A DNA stretch of 64,000 nt from DAOUTW01 sp964523575 (GCA_964523575.1 CAZGAV010000006.1:10678-74677), one strand, 5' to 3'; positions 1 through 9,369 are shown, numbered from the stretch's first letter. A program made the numbers and translations. Notes: generated by a model from the letters alone, not told the origin.

Positions 1-530
1 AGCCCGATGCGATAGGCTTCGGCGGCCGAAACCATATCACCGGTGAAGATCAACTCCTTGGCCTTGCCGCGGCCCACCAGACGAGACAGTCTCTGCGTAC
101 CGCCGTATCCGGGGATAATACCAAGATTGACTTCGGGCTGGCCCATCTTGGCCTTTTCCGAGGCCAGACGGATATCGCAGGCCATAGCCATTTCGCATCC
201 GCCGCCGAGCGCAAAGCCGTTGACGGCCGCGATAATCGGGCAGGGGAAATTCTCGATGGTCTTCATCAGGTGCTGGCCGATCATGGCCAGCCGGGCCGCG
301 CCGGCGACGTCCAGCTTGGAAAGTTCGCCGATATCGGCTCCGGCCACGAAGGCTTTGCCGGCTCCGGTGATCACGACGCAACGGAAATCACGCTCCATCC
401 AGTTGGCAGAGAAGAAACTGTGCATTTCCGAAATAACGGCGGCATTGAGGGCATTGAGCGCCTCTTCGCGTTTGATAGTGACCACGGCCACCGCATCTTT
501 GATCTCGACCGTTATATTTTTGAAATCCAT
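1..530 (-). CDS. Enoyl-CoA hydratase/isomerase (crotonase family), 3' part outside the window
   Basis: The gene reads leftwards from an ATG at 530 and runs off the left edge, so 176 N-terminal codons are visible. It belongs to the crotonase fold family, which hydrates trans-2-enoyl-CoA in beta-oxidation or butyrate-type pathways. The oxyanion-hole segment VAGADI (about residues 62-67), the GGGCE motif with Glu113, and MGQPEVNLGIIPG with Glu133 correspond to the two catalytic glutamates of true hydratases. A GAGG sequence lies just before the start. The 3-hydroxybutyryl-CoA dehydrogenase gene ends 13 bases upstream on the same strand, so the two probably form one operon for consecutive steps. 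The substrate chain length cannot be told from the sequence. Confidence 0.93.
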   Translation of the reverse strand, partial: MDFKNITVEIKDAVAVVTIKREEALNALNAAVISEMHSFFSANWMERDFRCVVITGAGKAFVAGADIGELSKLDVAGAARLAMIGQHLMKTIENFPCPIIAAVNGFALGGGCEMAMACDIRLASEKAKMGQPEVNLGIIPGYGGTQRLSRLVGRGKAKELIFTGDMVSAAEAYRIG

Positions 531-543
531 AAACGCCTCGTTC

Positions 544-1398
544 CTATTTCTTAGTGTAATCGTAAAAGCCGCGGCCCGATTTTTTGCCTAGATATCCGGC
601 CTTGACCATCCGGCGCAATAGCGGGGGCGCGGCATAATGCTTGTCCTTGTACTCCTCGAACATGATGTCGGCGATATGCAACATGGTATCGAGGCCGATA
701 AAATCGTTGAGAGTCAGCGGCCCCATGGGATGGCCACAGCCCATCATCATGCCGCTGTCGATATCCTCGCGGCTGGCGGCTCCGCTTTCGAGCATCCGGA
801 TGGCATCGAGAAGATAAGGCACCAGAAGAGCGTTGACGATGAATCCCGGTCGGTCTTTGGCCATGACGACCGTCTTGCCGCAAGCTTCGGCGAATTCTTT
901 AGCAGTGGCAATAGTCGCTTCGGAGGTATCCAGCGTCCGCACCAGTTCGCACAGCTTCATGATATTGACGGGATTGAAAAAATGCAGGCCGCAGAATTTA
1001 TCGCGGCGATTGGTGGCCGCCGACATATCGCCGACCGGAAGCGAAGAAGTATTGGTGGCCAGAATGGTTTCCAGTTTGCATACCTTATCGAGTTCCTTGA
1101 AAATTTTTACCTTTTCTTCCATATTTTCGACAATGGCCTCGACGACCAGATCGCAGTCGGCCAGGTCGGCCAGATTGACGGTGCCGGTCAGATTGGCCAT
1201 CGTTTTATCCTTGAAGGCCTGGTCGGCCTTGCCCTTTTCAATGGCTTTGTCGAGATTTTTTTCGATGCGGGCAAAGCCCTTCTTCCACAGTTCCTCGGTC
1301 ACTTCGCGGGCAACCACCTTTACTCCGGCCTGCGCGGCCACCTGGGCGATACCGCTCCCCATCTGTCCGCAACCTACGACTCCCAGTTTCCGGATCAT
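544..1398 (-). CDS. hbd: 3-hydroxybutyryl-CoA dehydrogenase
   Basis: This 284-residue protein is the length of short bacterial 3-hydroxyacyl-CoA dehydrogenases. It oxidises 3-hydroxyacyl-CoA with NAD, or runs in reverse during butyrate synthesis. The N-terminus has the dinucleotide motif GCGQMG (residues 9-14). HFFNPVNIMKLCELV carries the catalytic His139 and Glu151 pair, and PGFIVNALLVPYL and GPLTLNDFIGLDT are typical of the C-terminal dimerisation domain. AAGGAG lies 7 bases before the ATG at 1398. It precedes the crotonase gene on the same strand. Family assignment is secure; in vivo direction is not known. Confidence 0.95.
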   Translation of the reverse strand: MIRKLGVVGCGQMGSGIAQVAAQAGVKVVAREVTEELWKKGFARIEKNLDKAIEKGKADQAFKDKTMANLTGTVNLADLADCDLVVEAIVENMEEKVKIFKELDKVCKLETILATNTSSLPVGDMSAATNRRDKFCGLHFFNPVNIMKLCELVRTLDTSEATIATAKEFAEACGKTVVMAKDRPGFIVNALLVPYLLDAIRMLESGAASREDIDSGMMMGCGHPMGPLTLNDFIGLDTMLHIADIMFEEYKDKHYAAPPLLRRMVKAGYLGKKSGRGFYDYTKK

Positions 1399-1522
1399 GA
1401 TTGACTCCTTACCGTTATCTGTTATAGAATTCCGTGTTGTCGGTTTGGCAGATTAGTAAATTAACAGATTGGCGGATGATGTCAAGAGGGGGAGCGATCA
1501 AAAAGTCCAAAGGGACCGAATT

Positions 1523-2347
1523 CTATCTCAATTTCTGGCACCGGGGACAAAAATGAGCCGAACGACTCCCAATTTTTTCGCGAACGACAACATGACCGCA
1601 ATTCAGGCAGGGTTGGCCCTCACGGCCATAAACCCGCAGATATTTTTGGTATCGTCCCGGCTGTCCATTGACTCCGGCAAAGGTGTCAACCGAGGTACCC
1701 ATCATCCGAATGGCGTGGGCCAGAATTTCTTGTATGTGGCCATGCAGGGCACGCAGTTTGGCTCGCGATACCGTATCGGTCAGCTTTCGGGGATGAATTC
1801 TGGCGCGAAATAGTGACTCATCGGCGTAGATATTCCCGATGCCGACAATCAGCGATTGATCGAGTAGCGCCGGTTTGATCATCCGGCGGCGCGAACGTAA
1901 AAGGGTGACAAAGCCATCGGCGGATATTTCGAGCGGTTCGGGGCCCAGTTCCACCAGCCCTTTTTGCTTCATAATCTCATCGGTCGGATAAATTCTCAGT
2001 CGCCCGAAACGGCGATAATCGTTGAAACGCAGGTTATAACTGTTTTCCGCCAGATGAAAGATCAGGTGATCGTGTTTGTCGACCGGCGTATCCGAAGGCA
2101 GGTAATAAAAATGTCCGGTCATTTTGAGATGCACCCAGAGAGTGTAGCCATCGGAAAGGTCGATCAGGATATTTTTCCCGCGCCGTCGAATACCGAGAAT
2201 CTTTTGCCCCGTCAGCATAGCGGCGAATATTTTCTTTCCGGGATAAATTCGTTCGGCGTTGTTGATTTCCACGCCGGTGATGATGCGGCGGGCGATGGTC
2301 TGGCGTAATGAGCGCACCACCGTTTCGACTTCTGGCAGTTCCGGCAT
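1523..2347 (-). CDS. mutM: Formamidopyrimidine-DNA glycosylase (Fpg/MutM)
   Basis: The protein excises 8-oxoguanine and formamidopyrimidines and nicks the abasic site. I start at 2347 because mature Fpg needs Pro2 as the nucleophile, and the sequence there begins MPELPEVE; the reading frame stays open upstream but that extension looks like no protein. The result is 274 residues, the usual family length. The RRGKNILIDL segment has the conserved lysine. The C-terminus ends in a zinc finger with CLNCG and CPRCQ pairs. An iscU-like gene lies 80 bases upstream on the same strand. The family call is secure. Confidence 0.95.
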   Translation of the reverse strand: MPELPEVETVVRSLRQTIARRIITGVEINNAERIYPGKKIFAAMLTGQKILGIRRRGKNILIDLSDGYTLWVHLKMTGHFYYLPSDTPVDKHDHLIFHLAENSYNLRFNDYRRFGRLRIYPTDEIMKQKGLVELGPEPLEISADGFVTLLRSRRRMIKPALLDQSLIVGIGNIYADESLFRARIHPRKLTDTVSRAKLRALHGHIQEILAHAIRMMGTSVDTFAGVNGQPGRYQKYLRVYGREGQPCLNCGHVVVREKIGSRSAHFCPRCQKLR

Positions 2348-2426
2348 CTTTCCTGTTTTCCGTTCCCTGGTGGTTGAAGCCTGCCGGTTTTCAGCGACAG
2401 GCCCTGAGTTTAAGATTCGTCCTGTC

Positions 2427-2792
2427 CTATTTCTTTTCGCGATAATTTTCGATGGCCGCCTTGAGGGCGTCAAGCGCCAGAACCGAACAATGCACCTTGA
2501 GGGCAGGCAGGCCGCCCAGCCCCTCCGAAATATCATGGCGGGTGTAAGCCAGCGCCTCGGTTATGGAACGCCCTTTGACCAATTCCGTCGTGTACGAACT
2601 GGAGGCGATGGCGGCGCCGCACCCGAAGGTTTTGAATTTGATGTCGGTGATGATCTCGTCCTTTACTTTGATAAACAGGGTCATGACATCACCGCAGGAT
2701 GGGTTCCCGACCGTCCCGACGCCGTCGGCATCGGGCAAATCCCCGGCGTTACGCGGGTTCTGAAAATGATCCATGACGATTTCGTTATACAT
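2427..2792 (-). CDS. IscU/NifU-type iron-sulfur cluster scaffold
   Basis: This 121-residue protein matches the IscU/NifU N-terminal domain on which [2Fe-2S] clusters are built. The three ligand cysteines are Cys33 in NPSCGD (followed by the conserved Asp), Cys58 in FGCGAAIASSS, and Cys102 in KVHCSVLA. GGAGAA precedes the ATG at 2792. There is no cysteine desulfurase (IscS/NifS) or IscA next to it, so the sulfur donor must be encoded elsewhere. The neighbour mutM is on the same strand. The short LxxLPALKVHCS end is closer to NifU-like scaffolds than to the E. coli IscU end with LPPVKLHC. Confidence 0.93.
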   Translation of the reverse strand: MYNEIVMDHFQNPRNAGDLPDADGVGTVGNPSCGDVMTLFIKVKDEIITDIKFKTFGCGAAIASSSYTTELVKGRSITEALAYTRHDISEGLGGLPALKVHCSVLALDALKAAIENYREKK

Positions 2793-2849
2793 CCAAATTC
2801 TCCGAGGCTATGCCCCTCTCCCCTTTTACGTTTCCCGGGACGGCTTCGC

Positions 2850-4610
2850 TTATTCCATTTTTAATATTCCGAAGGTTTTCGGATTGTAGTCGATCGGCAC
2901 CTGCCAGTCGGCCGCTGTCCCCAGACGGGCCTGTTTGCGACGGAAATTCAATCCGATCTTTTTCCCGACTTTGCCGACGGTTCCCAATTGCCCCAATGGT
3001 ATCGCGGCTTCGACAGTCCAGTAGTCGGGGCCGTGGATAGCCTTGATTTCATATTCGCCGTCCCAGTTGCGATCACCTTCCATATAGCCGTTGTCGTTTA
3101 TGACCAGTTTTTGATCGAACACATAGCCCAGCGGATTGATATAGATCTGGTAAGCGGTCGAGAGGTCGAGGTTGGGCTGGATAAAAAGGCCGATACAATC
3201 CTCAGTATAAATGGGCCCGTCATGGTCCACGACCGAGGCTTGCAACGAATCCATGACCGCTTCCATGCATTTGGCGGCAACGTAGAGGTGATTATCATCA
3301 TAGGCGTAATAGAAGGCCACGGGATCGCCGGAAGCCGGGGTTCCATCATTGTTAAAGAATTTTGTCTGCGGGTCTTTCCATATCGGATCGGCAATATTGC
3401 CGTCTATCATGGGCGGCATCGCCGCCTTCGTACAGGCGATTGTGCGAGCGACGCGCATGGGCGTTTCGACGATGGCTTTCTTCCCCGCATCAAAATTGCA
3501 GTCAATCCTGGCCATTGGAACCGGATACAGAGAACCGGTGCAAACAGCCTGCAGTTCGATCGCCTGTTCGGCCCCGGGGGCCAGTTTGATGGGCGTCAGC
3601 GGCGGATTGACGGTCCAGTTATCCGGAACCTCCCAGCGGAGAGTATCATCCCATTCCTTATCTGGGGCATAATTATGGACATGGAGCGTAACCTGCCGGC
3701 CGCTTGGGCGCAAATCGGCGCCGATTAATAATGGGTCGAAAACGGCCGAGGAAGTCACAATTTTGTCCACCAAATGCATATCATTCGCCGAGACCTCATC
3801 CCAGGGCAAAACAGCCCCGGCCTTTATCGGCGCGATATCAATGTCATCATCGCCGACGGTCACATAACAATAATGATACATCAAACCGGTCGGTCCCGGC
3901 ACGGTTTCGGCTCCCGAACTTCCGACCCCGGTATATTTGATGCCGTTGTACGTGCCGGTGAAATACTGATGAAAATGCCCGGTGAAGACGGCATCGACGC
4001 CATAGGAACAGAACAGGGTATGCAAGGTATCCGGTTTGCCCTTGGCGGTGGTGTTGTACCAGTATGGTTTATGCATGAAGACGATTATGTGCGCAGAATT
4101 TTGAAATTGGTCGAGATCATCATTGAGCCAGGCCAGTTGCGCCGCCGGCAAATCTTCGCTTTTCTCCCAGCGGCCGGTATCGAGGATCACAAAATGAATG
4201 CCGCAATAGTCGAATGAATAGTATGGCTCTCCGATCTGATTGCGGAAGACCTGCTCCTGGGCGTTGGTCAGGATATCGTGATTGCCCGGCGTCAGATGAA
4301 TCGGCATTGTCAATGGGGAGATCACCTGTTTGTATTCCGCCCATTCGCTATCGAGCCGGCCGACGTCGTCGGTATAACCCTCGACCTGGTCCCCGACGGT
4401 CATCACCAGATCGGGCCGCAAACGCTGAACTTCTTCGATGATTTGCCCATAGACACCCTGCCGATGCTCGCCGGTGCGATCGCCGACGACAATCATGCGG
4501 ACCGGCGCCTGTCCCACTTCAGTCGCTCCAGCCATGGTCCCGAGCCAGAAGATCGCGAGCACCAGGCAAACCAGCCTGTCCTTCGATTCCCTCTTCCCTG
4601 ATTTTCGCAT
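2850..4610 (-). CDS. Exported calcineurin-like metallophosphatase with C-terminal CBM9-like domain
   Basis: The protein is 586 residues from the ATG at 4610, preferred over the ATG at 4628 because CGAGG sits just upstream. A signal peptide ends near GTMAGA. The phosphoesterase domain shows GDRTG, VGDQVEG, TPGNHD, MHKPYW and TGHFHQ in order, roughly over residues 40-240. The first block has D-x-T where most calcineurin-like enzymes have D-x-H; I believe GDRTG is a recurring variant of this family. The C-terminal 190 residues (IDGNIADPIW, YYAYDDNHLYVAAK, YTEDCIGLFI) look like a family 9 carbohydrate-binding domain. Substrate unknown; the protein should act outside the cytoplasmic membrane. Confidence 0.85.
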   Translation of the reverse strand: MRKSGKRESKDRLVCLVLAIFWLGTMAGATEVGQAPVRMIVVGDRTGEHRQGVYGQIIEEVQRLRPDLVMTVGDQVEGYTDDVGRLDSEWAEYKQVISPLTMPIHLTPGNHDILTNAQEQVFRNQIGEPYYSFDYCGIHFVILDTGRWEKSEDLPAAQLAWLNDDLDQFQNSAHIIVFMHKPYWYNTTAKGKPDTLHTLFCSYGVDAVFTGHFHQYFTGTYNGIKYTGVGSSGAETVPGPTGLMYHYCYVTVGDDDIDIAPIKAGAVLPWDEVSANDMHLVDKIVTSSAVFDPLLIGADLRPSGRQVTLHVHNYAPDKEWDDTLRWEVPDNWTVNPPLTPIKLAPGAEQAIELQAVCTGSLYPVPMARIDCNFDAGKKAIVETPMRVARTIACTKAAMPPMIDGNIADPIWKDPQTKFFNNDGTPASGDPVAFYYAYDDNHLYVAAKCMEAVMDSLQASVVDHDGPIYTEDCIGLFIQPNLDLSTAYQIYINPLGYVFDQKLVINDNGYMEGDRNWDGEYEIKAIHGPDYWTVEAAIPLGQLGTVGKVGKKIGLNFRRKQARLGTAADWQVPIDYNPKTFGILKME

Positions 4611-4785
4611 AAGGCCTCGCTTTTTCATAATTAAAAGTCGAAGATTAGCGGTCTCTCTGCCGACCGGAAGCGAATATAATCAATTTTGAGACAATTTCAA
4701 AATAATTGAATTTCGACTCGGGGGGTATTGATTTCAAGTATGGAATCGGGTCGAAACCACCGAGGGTTCCGACCCGAAAAAGATA

Positions 4786-7023
4786 TTAATCGACGCATCC
4801 CAATTGCGGGGGCGGACCGGAATTGAAGGTAAAGGCGATCAGGTAAACGGCGTCGCCGACATTGACAGCGCAATCGGCGTTGGCGTCAGCCCAATTGGCT
4901 ACGGCCGGAGCGGGACCGCTCTTGAAGACATAATTTATCAGATACACCACATCGCCGACATTGACTTCACCGTCAGTATTGACATCGCCGGGCCGCGGCG
5001 GCGTCGGATCGAAATAAATCGCATAAGTCATGGTATCGGCATAACTGGCCGGATACAGCTCGTCGGTGGCCTCGATCGTAAACGAGACGTCGCCGGTGGC
5101 ATAGGTGGTTCCGGTAATGACCCCGGTGATCGGGTTGAGGTCGAGGCCGGCGGGCCAATCCCCGGCTATGACCTTGATATCATGATCGTGCCCCGGGTAG
5201 CCGCCTTTGACTATGATCGAATCGTAGTAGGGCTGTCCCTGGACGCCATCAACGAGGCTGTCAGTGAGGATGCGAAGGCCATATTGCTCCCAGTTTTTCA
5301 GGCACAGCACCCAGTTATCGGGGTCTAGGTCGAGGCCTTTGGGCTGGTTGTCGGTATGAAAGAAATAATCCTGTTCGCGGGAGTCATTCTGGATAATGAC
5401 GCCAATGATTTCGCCGGCATAGGTGATGAGGTTCAGGTCAAGAGGCATGACGAACACCTGCGGTATGCTGGTTTGGATCTGGCGTAGATGGACGTAGATA
5501 TCCCAGCCACCGGAGGAGTTGGGTTCGGTGTAAAACGAATGCCGGTAATCCGGCTGGCAATATTGATAAATCCATTGCTGGAAGAAAACGCTCAGGTCCA
5601 ACCCCGATACAGCCTCGCATACGGCCTGAAATTCCGGAGTCGTGGCGGTGCTGAATTCATACTCGGCCCGGTACTGGTGCAGGATATCAAAGAAGGTTTC
5701 ATCACCGACAATATGTCTCAGCATATGCAAGACCCAGGCTCCCTTGGAATAGACCCTCCAGCTGAAAATCCCCCAGGAATCGGTGGTATCCTCGACATAA
5801 ATACTGTGGCCGGGTGCGCCCTCCAGATAGGTGGCGCCATCCATGTAATCATGATAAAGCGCAGCGCCGCCTACCGATTCATAATACAAACCTTCGCAGT
5901 AGGTAGCGAAACCCTCATTGAGCCATATATTGGGCCAGTCGCTGCAGGTGACCATATCGCCCCACCATTGGTGGGCGGCTTCATGAACGATGGTTTCCTG
6001 AGGTGTACCGTCGTTTATGAAGGTATTGGTCTGGTATTCCATGCCGTAAATGCCGGAATATGTGTGGCCGTATTTTTCGGAAATAAATGGATATTCGCCG
6101 AAAAGACCGGCGAACAAGTTCAGGGAGTAAGACGTCACCGATAACAAATCATGGGAGGAGGCCAACTGATCGGGGAAGACAAAATTATAAATCGGCATGG
6201 AATCGGTCGGCGAGTAATGATAATAGTCATCCCAGCGGATGTAATTGCAAATGCCCAGGCAGACCAGATAGGTCGAAATCGGGAAATGGGAGCGCCAGTG
6301 AGTGGTGTGGGTGCCGTCGCCGTTATCGGTTTCGGAGGCAATCAGGCCGTTGCTTGAAACGACCAAACCGTCGGCAACGGTGACTTTTATGTCGATCGAA
6401 TCGGCTTTGTCTTGCGGAATATCGTTGCAGGGCCACCACAAGCGGGAGCGGTAGGGTTCGGATTCATTGTAAATCATGGGACTTCCGCTATTGCTGTAAA
6501 AGACCAGACCCTCGGTGCCGTCAGGCAATGGCCCCGGTTGTCCGTGATAGACGACCGTGAAACCGAATTGGTCTGATGGCGTATGGAGGGCCCTAAGTTT
6601 GACCGTCACGAAATTACCCGTATGAGCGAAATTCAGGAGACCGTCGGCGTCATAAACCGAATCCACCGTCAGGGCATGGTCAAGATCGATGACAACGCTG
6701 TCCAATTCAGCCACGGTCGGAAAACCGTAAATTCCCACGGATCCATATATCACCTCATTGACTTCGTCGATACGCCAGTCGATGTCATAATAGGAAATAT
6801 CATATTCCGGCCAGTTGGTAGTGGTTTCCGTCTCCAGAAGTTTTTCATAGGTCCGTTGACGATCCAGTTGCTGGGCTTTGGCATCCGCCAGCTTCTGAAG
6901 ATGTTCCCGGGGCGAAAAGCTCAGATTGGATGGTTTCATGGGAACGGGAATCTCCTGGGCCAACGCCATCCCGGCCATAATCATAAAAACAAAAATAAAA
7001 CAGAGAAGCATGCGGCTGTTCAT
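4786..7023 (-). CDS. Exported M1-family aminopeptidase with Ig-like domain and dockerin-like tail
   Basis: The protein has 745 residues from the ATG at 7023, which has GAGGAGG nine bases upstream; the frame extends to a TTG at 7050 without such a site. A signal peptide ends at GMALA. The M1 gluzincin core has YGMEYQ (substrate-binding GxMEN equivalent, about 326-331), zinc motif HEAAH (347-351) and the third ligand Glu370 in LNEGFATY. A putative Ig (He_PIG-like) domain with LDLNPITGVITGT follows, and the last 65 residues hold two calcium-loop repeats (NTDGEVNVGDVVYLIN, NADCAVNVGDAVYLI) like type I dockerin. It probably degrades external peptides. The dockerin could serve anchoring; no cohesin is seen here. 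Confidence 0.92.
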   Translation of the reverse strand: MNSRMLLCFIFVFMIMAGMALAQEIPVPMKPSNLSFSPREHLQKLADAKAQQLDRQRTYEKLLETETTTNWPEYDISYYDIDWRIDEVNEVIYGSVGIYGFPTVAELDSVVIDLDHALTVDSVYDADGLLNFAHTGNFVTVKLRALHTPSDQFGFTVVYHGQPGPLPDGTEGLVFYSNSGSPMIYNESEPYRSRLWWPCNDIPQDKADSIDIKVTVADGLVVSSNGLIASETDNGDGTHTTHWRSHFPISTYLVCLGICNYIRWDDYYHYSPTDSMPIYNFVFPDQLASSHDLLSVTSYSLNLFAGLFGEYPFISEKYGHTYSGIYGMEYQTNTFINDGTPQETIVHEAAHQWWGDMVTCSDWPNIWLNEGFATYCEGLYYESVGGAALYHDYMDGATYLEGAPGHSIYVEDTTDSWGIFSWRVYSKGAWVLHMLRHIVGDETFFDILHQYRAEYEFSTATTPEFQAVCEAVSGLDLSVFFQQWIYQYCQPDYRHSFYTEPNSSGGWDIYVHLRQIQTSIPQVFVMPLDLNLITYAGEIIGVIIQNDSREQDYFFHTDNQPKGLDLDPDNWVLCLKNWEQYGLRILTDSLVDGVQGQPYYDSIIVKGGYPGHDHDIKVIAGDWPAGLDLNPITGVITGTTYATGDVSFTIEATDELYPASYADTMTYAIYFDPTPPRPGDVNTDGEVNVGDVVYLINYVFKSGPAPAVANWADANADCAVNVGDAVYLIAFTFNSGPPPQLGCVD

Positions 7024-7160
7024 AATCGACGACCTCCTCAAAAACATCAACGCCAGTTAATACCTGTGAGGCAGGTATGGAGGAAACAGATGTAAAATTA
7101 ACGTCGGCGGTTACTTTAATATAGGGTAAATAGTCGATTTATAAAACGATTATTTTATTA

Positions 7161-7721
7161 TCAGACCGGTTTTGACAGTATTACGGCCCGGTCGCGTTTT
7201 GAGGATGGATGGCTGAAAACTTCAAAGCCGGCGGCCACGGCGGCGGTCTCGGTCGCGGCGAAGTTTTCCTCCGAGGCGTGTTCCTTCGGCTCCAGGATAT
7301 AAAATTTGGCGCCGGGTTTTAGAGCGGCATAAATTTCGGTCACGATATGGGCGGCGTCGGGAATCTCATGCACCACATGAAAAGCTGTGGCAAAATCGAC
7401 GCTGGCCGTCAGGTCATCGATTTTGAGACTGATAGCACTGCAGACGCGGGTTTCGATTCGATCCAGGACTTTTGCTCGGCGCGCCCTCCGTTTCAGGCCC
7501 TTAATCATGCCCGGCTGAAGGTCAACGGCAATAACCTTGCCTTCCGGACCGACCAAACGGGCCATCGCCAGACTATAAAAGCCCATAGCGCAACCGGCAT
7601 CAAGCACCGTCATGCCGGGCTTGACGTAATCACCGAGAATTTTTTCGGGCTTTTCGGATAGACGCCTGAAAAAGGGCATCTCGAGGTAAGCCATCCATAC
7701 CGGATAAACTCTTTCGGGCAT
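7161..7721 (-). CDS. Class I SAM-dependent methyltransferase
   Basis: A 186-residue protein with a Rossmann-type methyltransferase fold. Motif I is VLDAGCAMGFYSLAMA, followed by the acidic end of strand 2 in KVIAVDLQPGMI and by ATAFHVVHEIPD (motif IV region) and LKPGAKFYILEPK. It resembles UbiE/Methyltransf_11-type small-molecule methylases, but the substrate cannot be read from the sequence. AAAGGGTC stands 5 bases before the ATG at 7721. Neighbours (M1 peptidase, DUF1761 protein) give no pathway hint. Confidence 0.85.
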   Translation of the reverse strand: MPERVYPVWMAYLEMPFFRRLSEKPEKILGDYVKPGMTVLDAGCAMGFYSLAMARLVGPEGKVIAVDLQPGMIKGLKRRARRAKVLDRIETRVCSAISLKIDDLTASVDFATAFHVVHEIPDAAHIVTEIYAALKPGAKFYILEPKEHASEENFAATETAAVAAGFEVFSHPSSKRDRAVILSKPV

Positions 7722-7798
7722 ATTGACCCTTTCTCATATTGATCGAAGCATGCACGGTTTTGCTTGTCTTATGATAATACGCCGGAAACAATTTAACG

Positions 7799-7825
7799 AA
7801 GGCAAAAGACGTCGTCTTTTGCCTT
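7799..7825 (-). terminator. Perfect 12-bp inverted repeat, possible terminator
   Basis: AAGGCAAAAGAC and GTCTTTTGCCTT flank a 3-base loop, 46 bases past the stop codon of the DUF1761 gene. There is no long U run after the stem, so termination is likely but not proven. The A/T tracts lie inside the arms. Confidence 0.45.
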
Positions 7826-7870
7826 ATCGATCAGGAGTAAATGTCGAGCATGCTTCCGGTAACGACTCGA

Positions 7871-8278
7871 TCACCAGGCCCCAACGATGATACCGATGAC
7901 GATGAATCCCACGATGTGATAGAGAATATTGACAAATGTCAGGCTTCTCGGGCGATGCTCGAACAGGTCGTTGACGCCCATGGTGCTAAGTACGAAACAT
8001 ATCCCGGCCAGCAGGCCGATAACGATTCCGTCGGAGATCGAACTGCGACCGGTCCAGACCATGAGGCGGGCGATACCATAGGCGGCGATGAAGGAATAGA
8101 TCAGGGCCAGCACATAATTGATGGGTGAGGCGCCGGCGGCAACCTGTTCCTTGGTTTTGCCGATACCCTTCAGCCAAGCATCGCCAAACAATACCGGCGA
8201 ATACCACAGAGCGCCGAGCACCATGTAGGCCACGGCGGCCACGATTACGCTAAGAAAATTGACACTGCCCATTTCCAT
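7871..8278 (-). CDS. DUF1761-family membrane protein
   Basis: The protein is 135 residues from the ATG at 8278, chosen because GGAGG lies 8 bases upstream; an in-frame extension to 8335 lacks a ribosome site. It has four hydrophobic segments: VNFLSVIVAAVAYMVLGALW, INYVLALIYSFIAAYGIARL, ISDGIVIGLLAGICFVLSTM and ILYHIVGFIVIGIIVG. The ALWYSPVLFGDAWLKGIGKT segment is characteristic of DUF1761 proteins, whose function is unknown. It stands alone between two unrelated genes. Confidence 0.82.
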   Translation of the reverse strand: MEMGSVNFLSVIVAAVAYMVLGALWYSPVLFGDAWLKGIGKTKEQVAAGASPINYVLALIYSFIAAYGIARLMVWTGRSSISDGIVIGLLAGICFVLSTMGVNDLFEHRPRSLTFVNILYHIVGFIVIGIIVGAW

Positions 8279-8433
8279 GATTATAACCTCCACGCTTGTT
8301 TGTGGAATGATATACGATATTACACAAGCCGACATTGGCCATGCAACAAAAATATTAACGTAGATAATCTTAGGCCGCTATCGCCGGTCTAATGATCAGT
8401 CAAGGCTGGCGCCGATGATAGTACATCAGATTT

Positions 8434-9300
8434 TCACTCGAAAACCCACCGATCCAATTGTTGGACGGGGACAATTATCTCCCGGGCAAGGGGTATTTGT
8501 TCCGGAGGCTGGTCGGGTATGATTCGTCCCGGCCGGAGATGCATGAAAATGATCCACTCCGGTTTAAGGGTTTCACGGGCCATTTTCTGGCGGCGGGACA
8601 ATTCATTCCATTTGCCCCACCATTGGAGAAAGGCAATATCGATCGCCTGTCGGTCGAGGCCGAAACGGTGGGCGGCGGCGGTATCATATTGCGGAGAATC
8701 GCCGCTGTGATAGAGATTCCATCCGCCGATATTTATCAAATATTCAAGATGCTGGACATCGGCAAAACGGTCGTACGTCTGATCAGTCAGAGTATCGGTT
8801 CTCATCGAAACATTGTGATGGGTAGGCAGGACTATTATATCAATGCCAGAAATATCAAGATTGACCGCCGTATCTCCCGGGGCCGGGACAATCCGGAGGC
8901 GAGCCTTGATTTCGGAATAACCCTCAATCGTATCCATTTGGGCCGCCGCCTGCGGCGTGCAAATCATTACGCCATTCCGGTTATGCCGCAGATGCGCGAC
9001 GGCGATCTCGGGGCTGAAATGGTCAACATGAGCATGGGTGAGCGCGATTATGTCTATTTTATCGAACGGCGGTTGGGCGGCCGACATCAGTTCAACGAAA
9101 CTGTCAGAGGGGACCTGACACCAGTCAGCATCAAAACCCCCGAAGAGGGCATCAATCAAGATCTTCTTCCCGCCGCTTTCAATCAAAAAGCCCTCATTGC
9201 CCACATAGGTAACGGTCAAAGGCGGCCGCTGTGGTTGCTCGGCTCCGATAGACAAGGCTAGAACCAACACAAAGATTGCGGTGCGCGTCATAATTTTCAT
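8434..9300 (-). CDS. Exported metallo-beta-lactamase-fold hydrolase (UlaG-like)
   Basis: A 288-residue protein with a short hydrophobic N-terminus (about residues 5-20) that looks like a signal peptide. The core has VGNEGFLIESGGKKILID, then the metal motif THAHVDHF (HxHxDH), LPTHHN and YHSGDS, as in the UlaG/RomA branch of the superfamily. GGGAGG lies 7 bases before the ATG at 9300. Members act as lactonases, phosphodiesterases or NAPE-PLD-like lipases, and the sequence does not choose among these. Export is inferred. Confidence 0.85.
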   Translation of the reverse strand: MKIMTRTAIFVLVLALSIGAEQPQRPPLTVTYVGNEGFLIESGGKKILIDALFGGFDADWCQVPSDSFVELMSAAQPPFDKIDIIALTHAHVDHFSPEIAVAHLRHNRNGVMICTPQAAAQMDTIEGYSEIKARLRIVPAPGDTAVNLDISGIDIIVLPTHHNVSMRTDTLTDQTYDRFADVQHLEYLINIGGWNLYHSGDSPQYDTAAAHRFGLDRQAIDIAFLQWWGKWNELSRRQKMARETLKPEWIIFMHLRPGRIIPDQPPEQIPLAREIIVPVQQLDRWVFE

Positions 9301-9369
9301 CCATGCCTCCCTTGATGCGGATAATACATAGACGATGAATGAGGAGTCAATGATTATTGACGCGGACTA

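Noticed and set aside
2348..2536. 63-codon extension of mutM
   Set aside because: Fpg needs Pro2 as nucleophile, so the start must be at MPELPEVE (2347).
4746..4777. Hairpin after the M1 peptidase gene as a terminator
   Set aside because: TCGGGTC/GACCCGA can pair but no U run follows on the minus strand, and the loop is 18 bases; left out as too weak.
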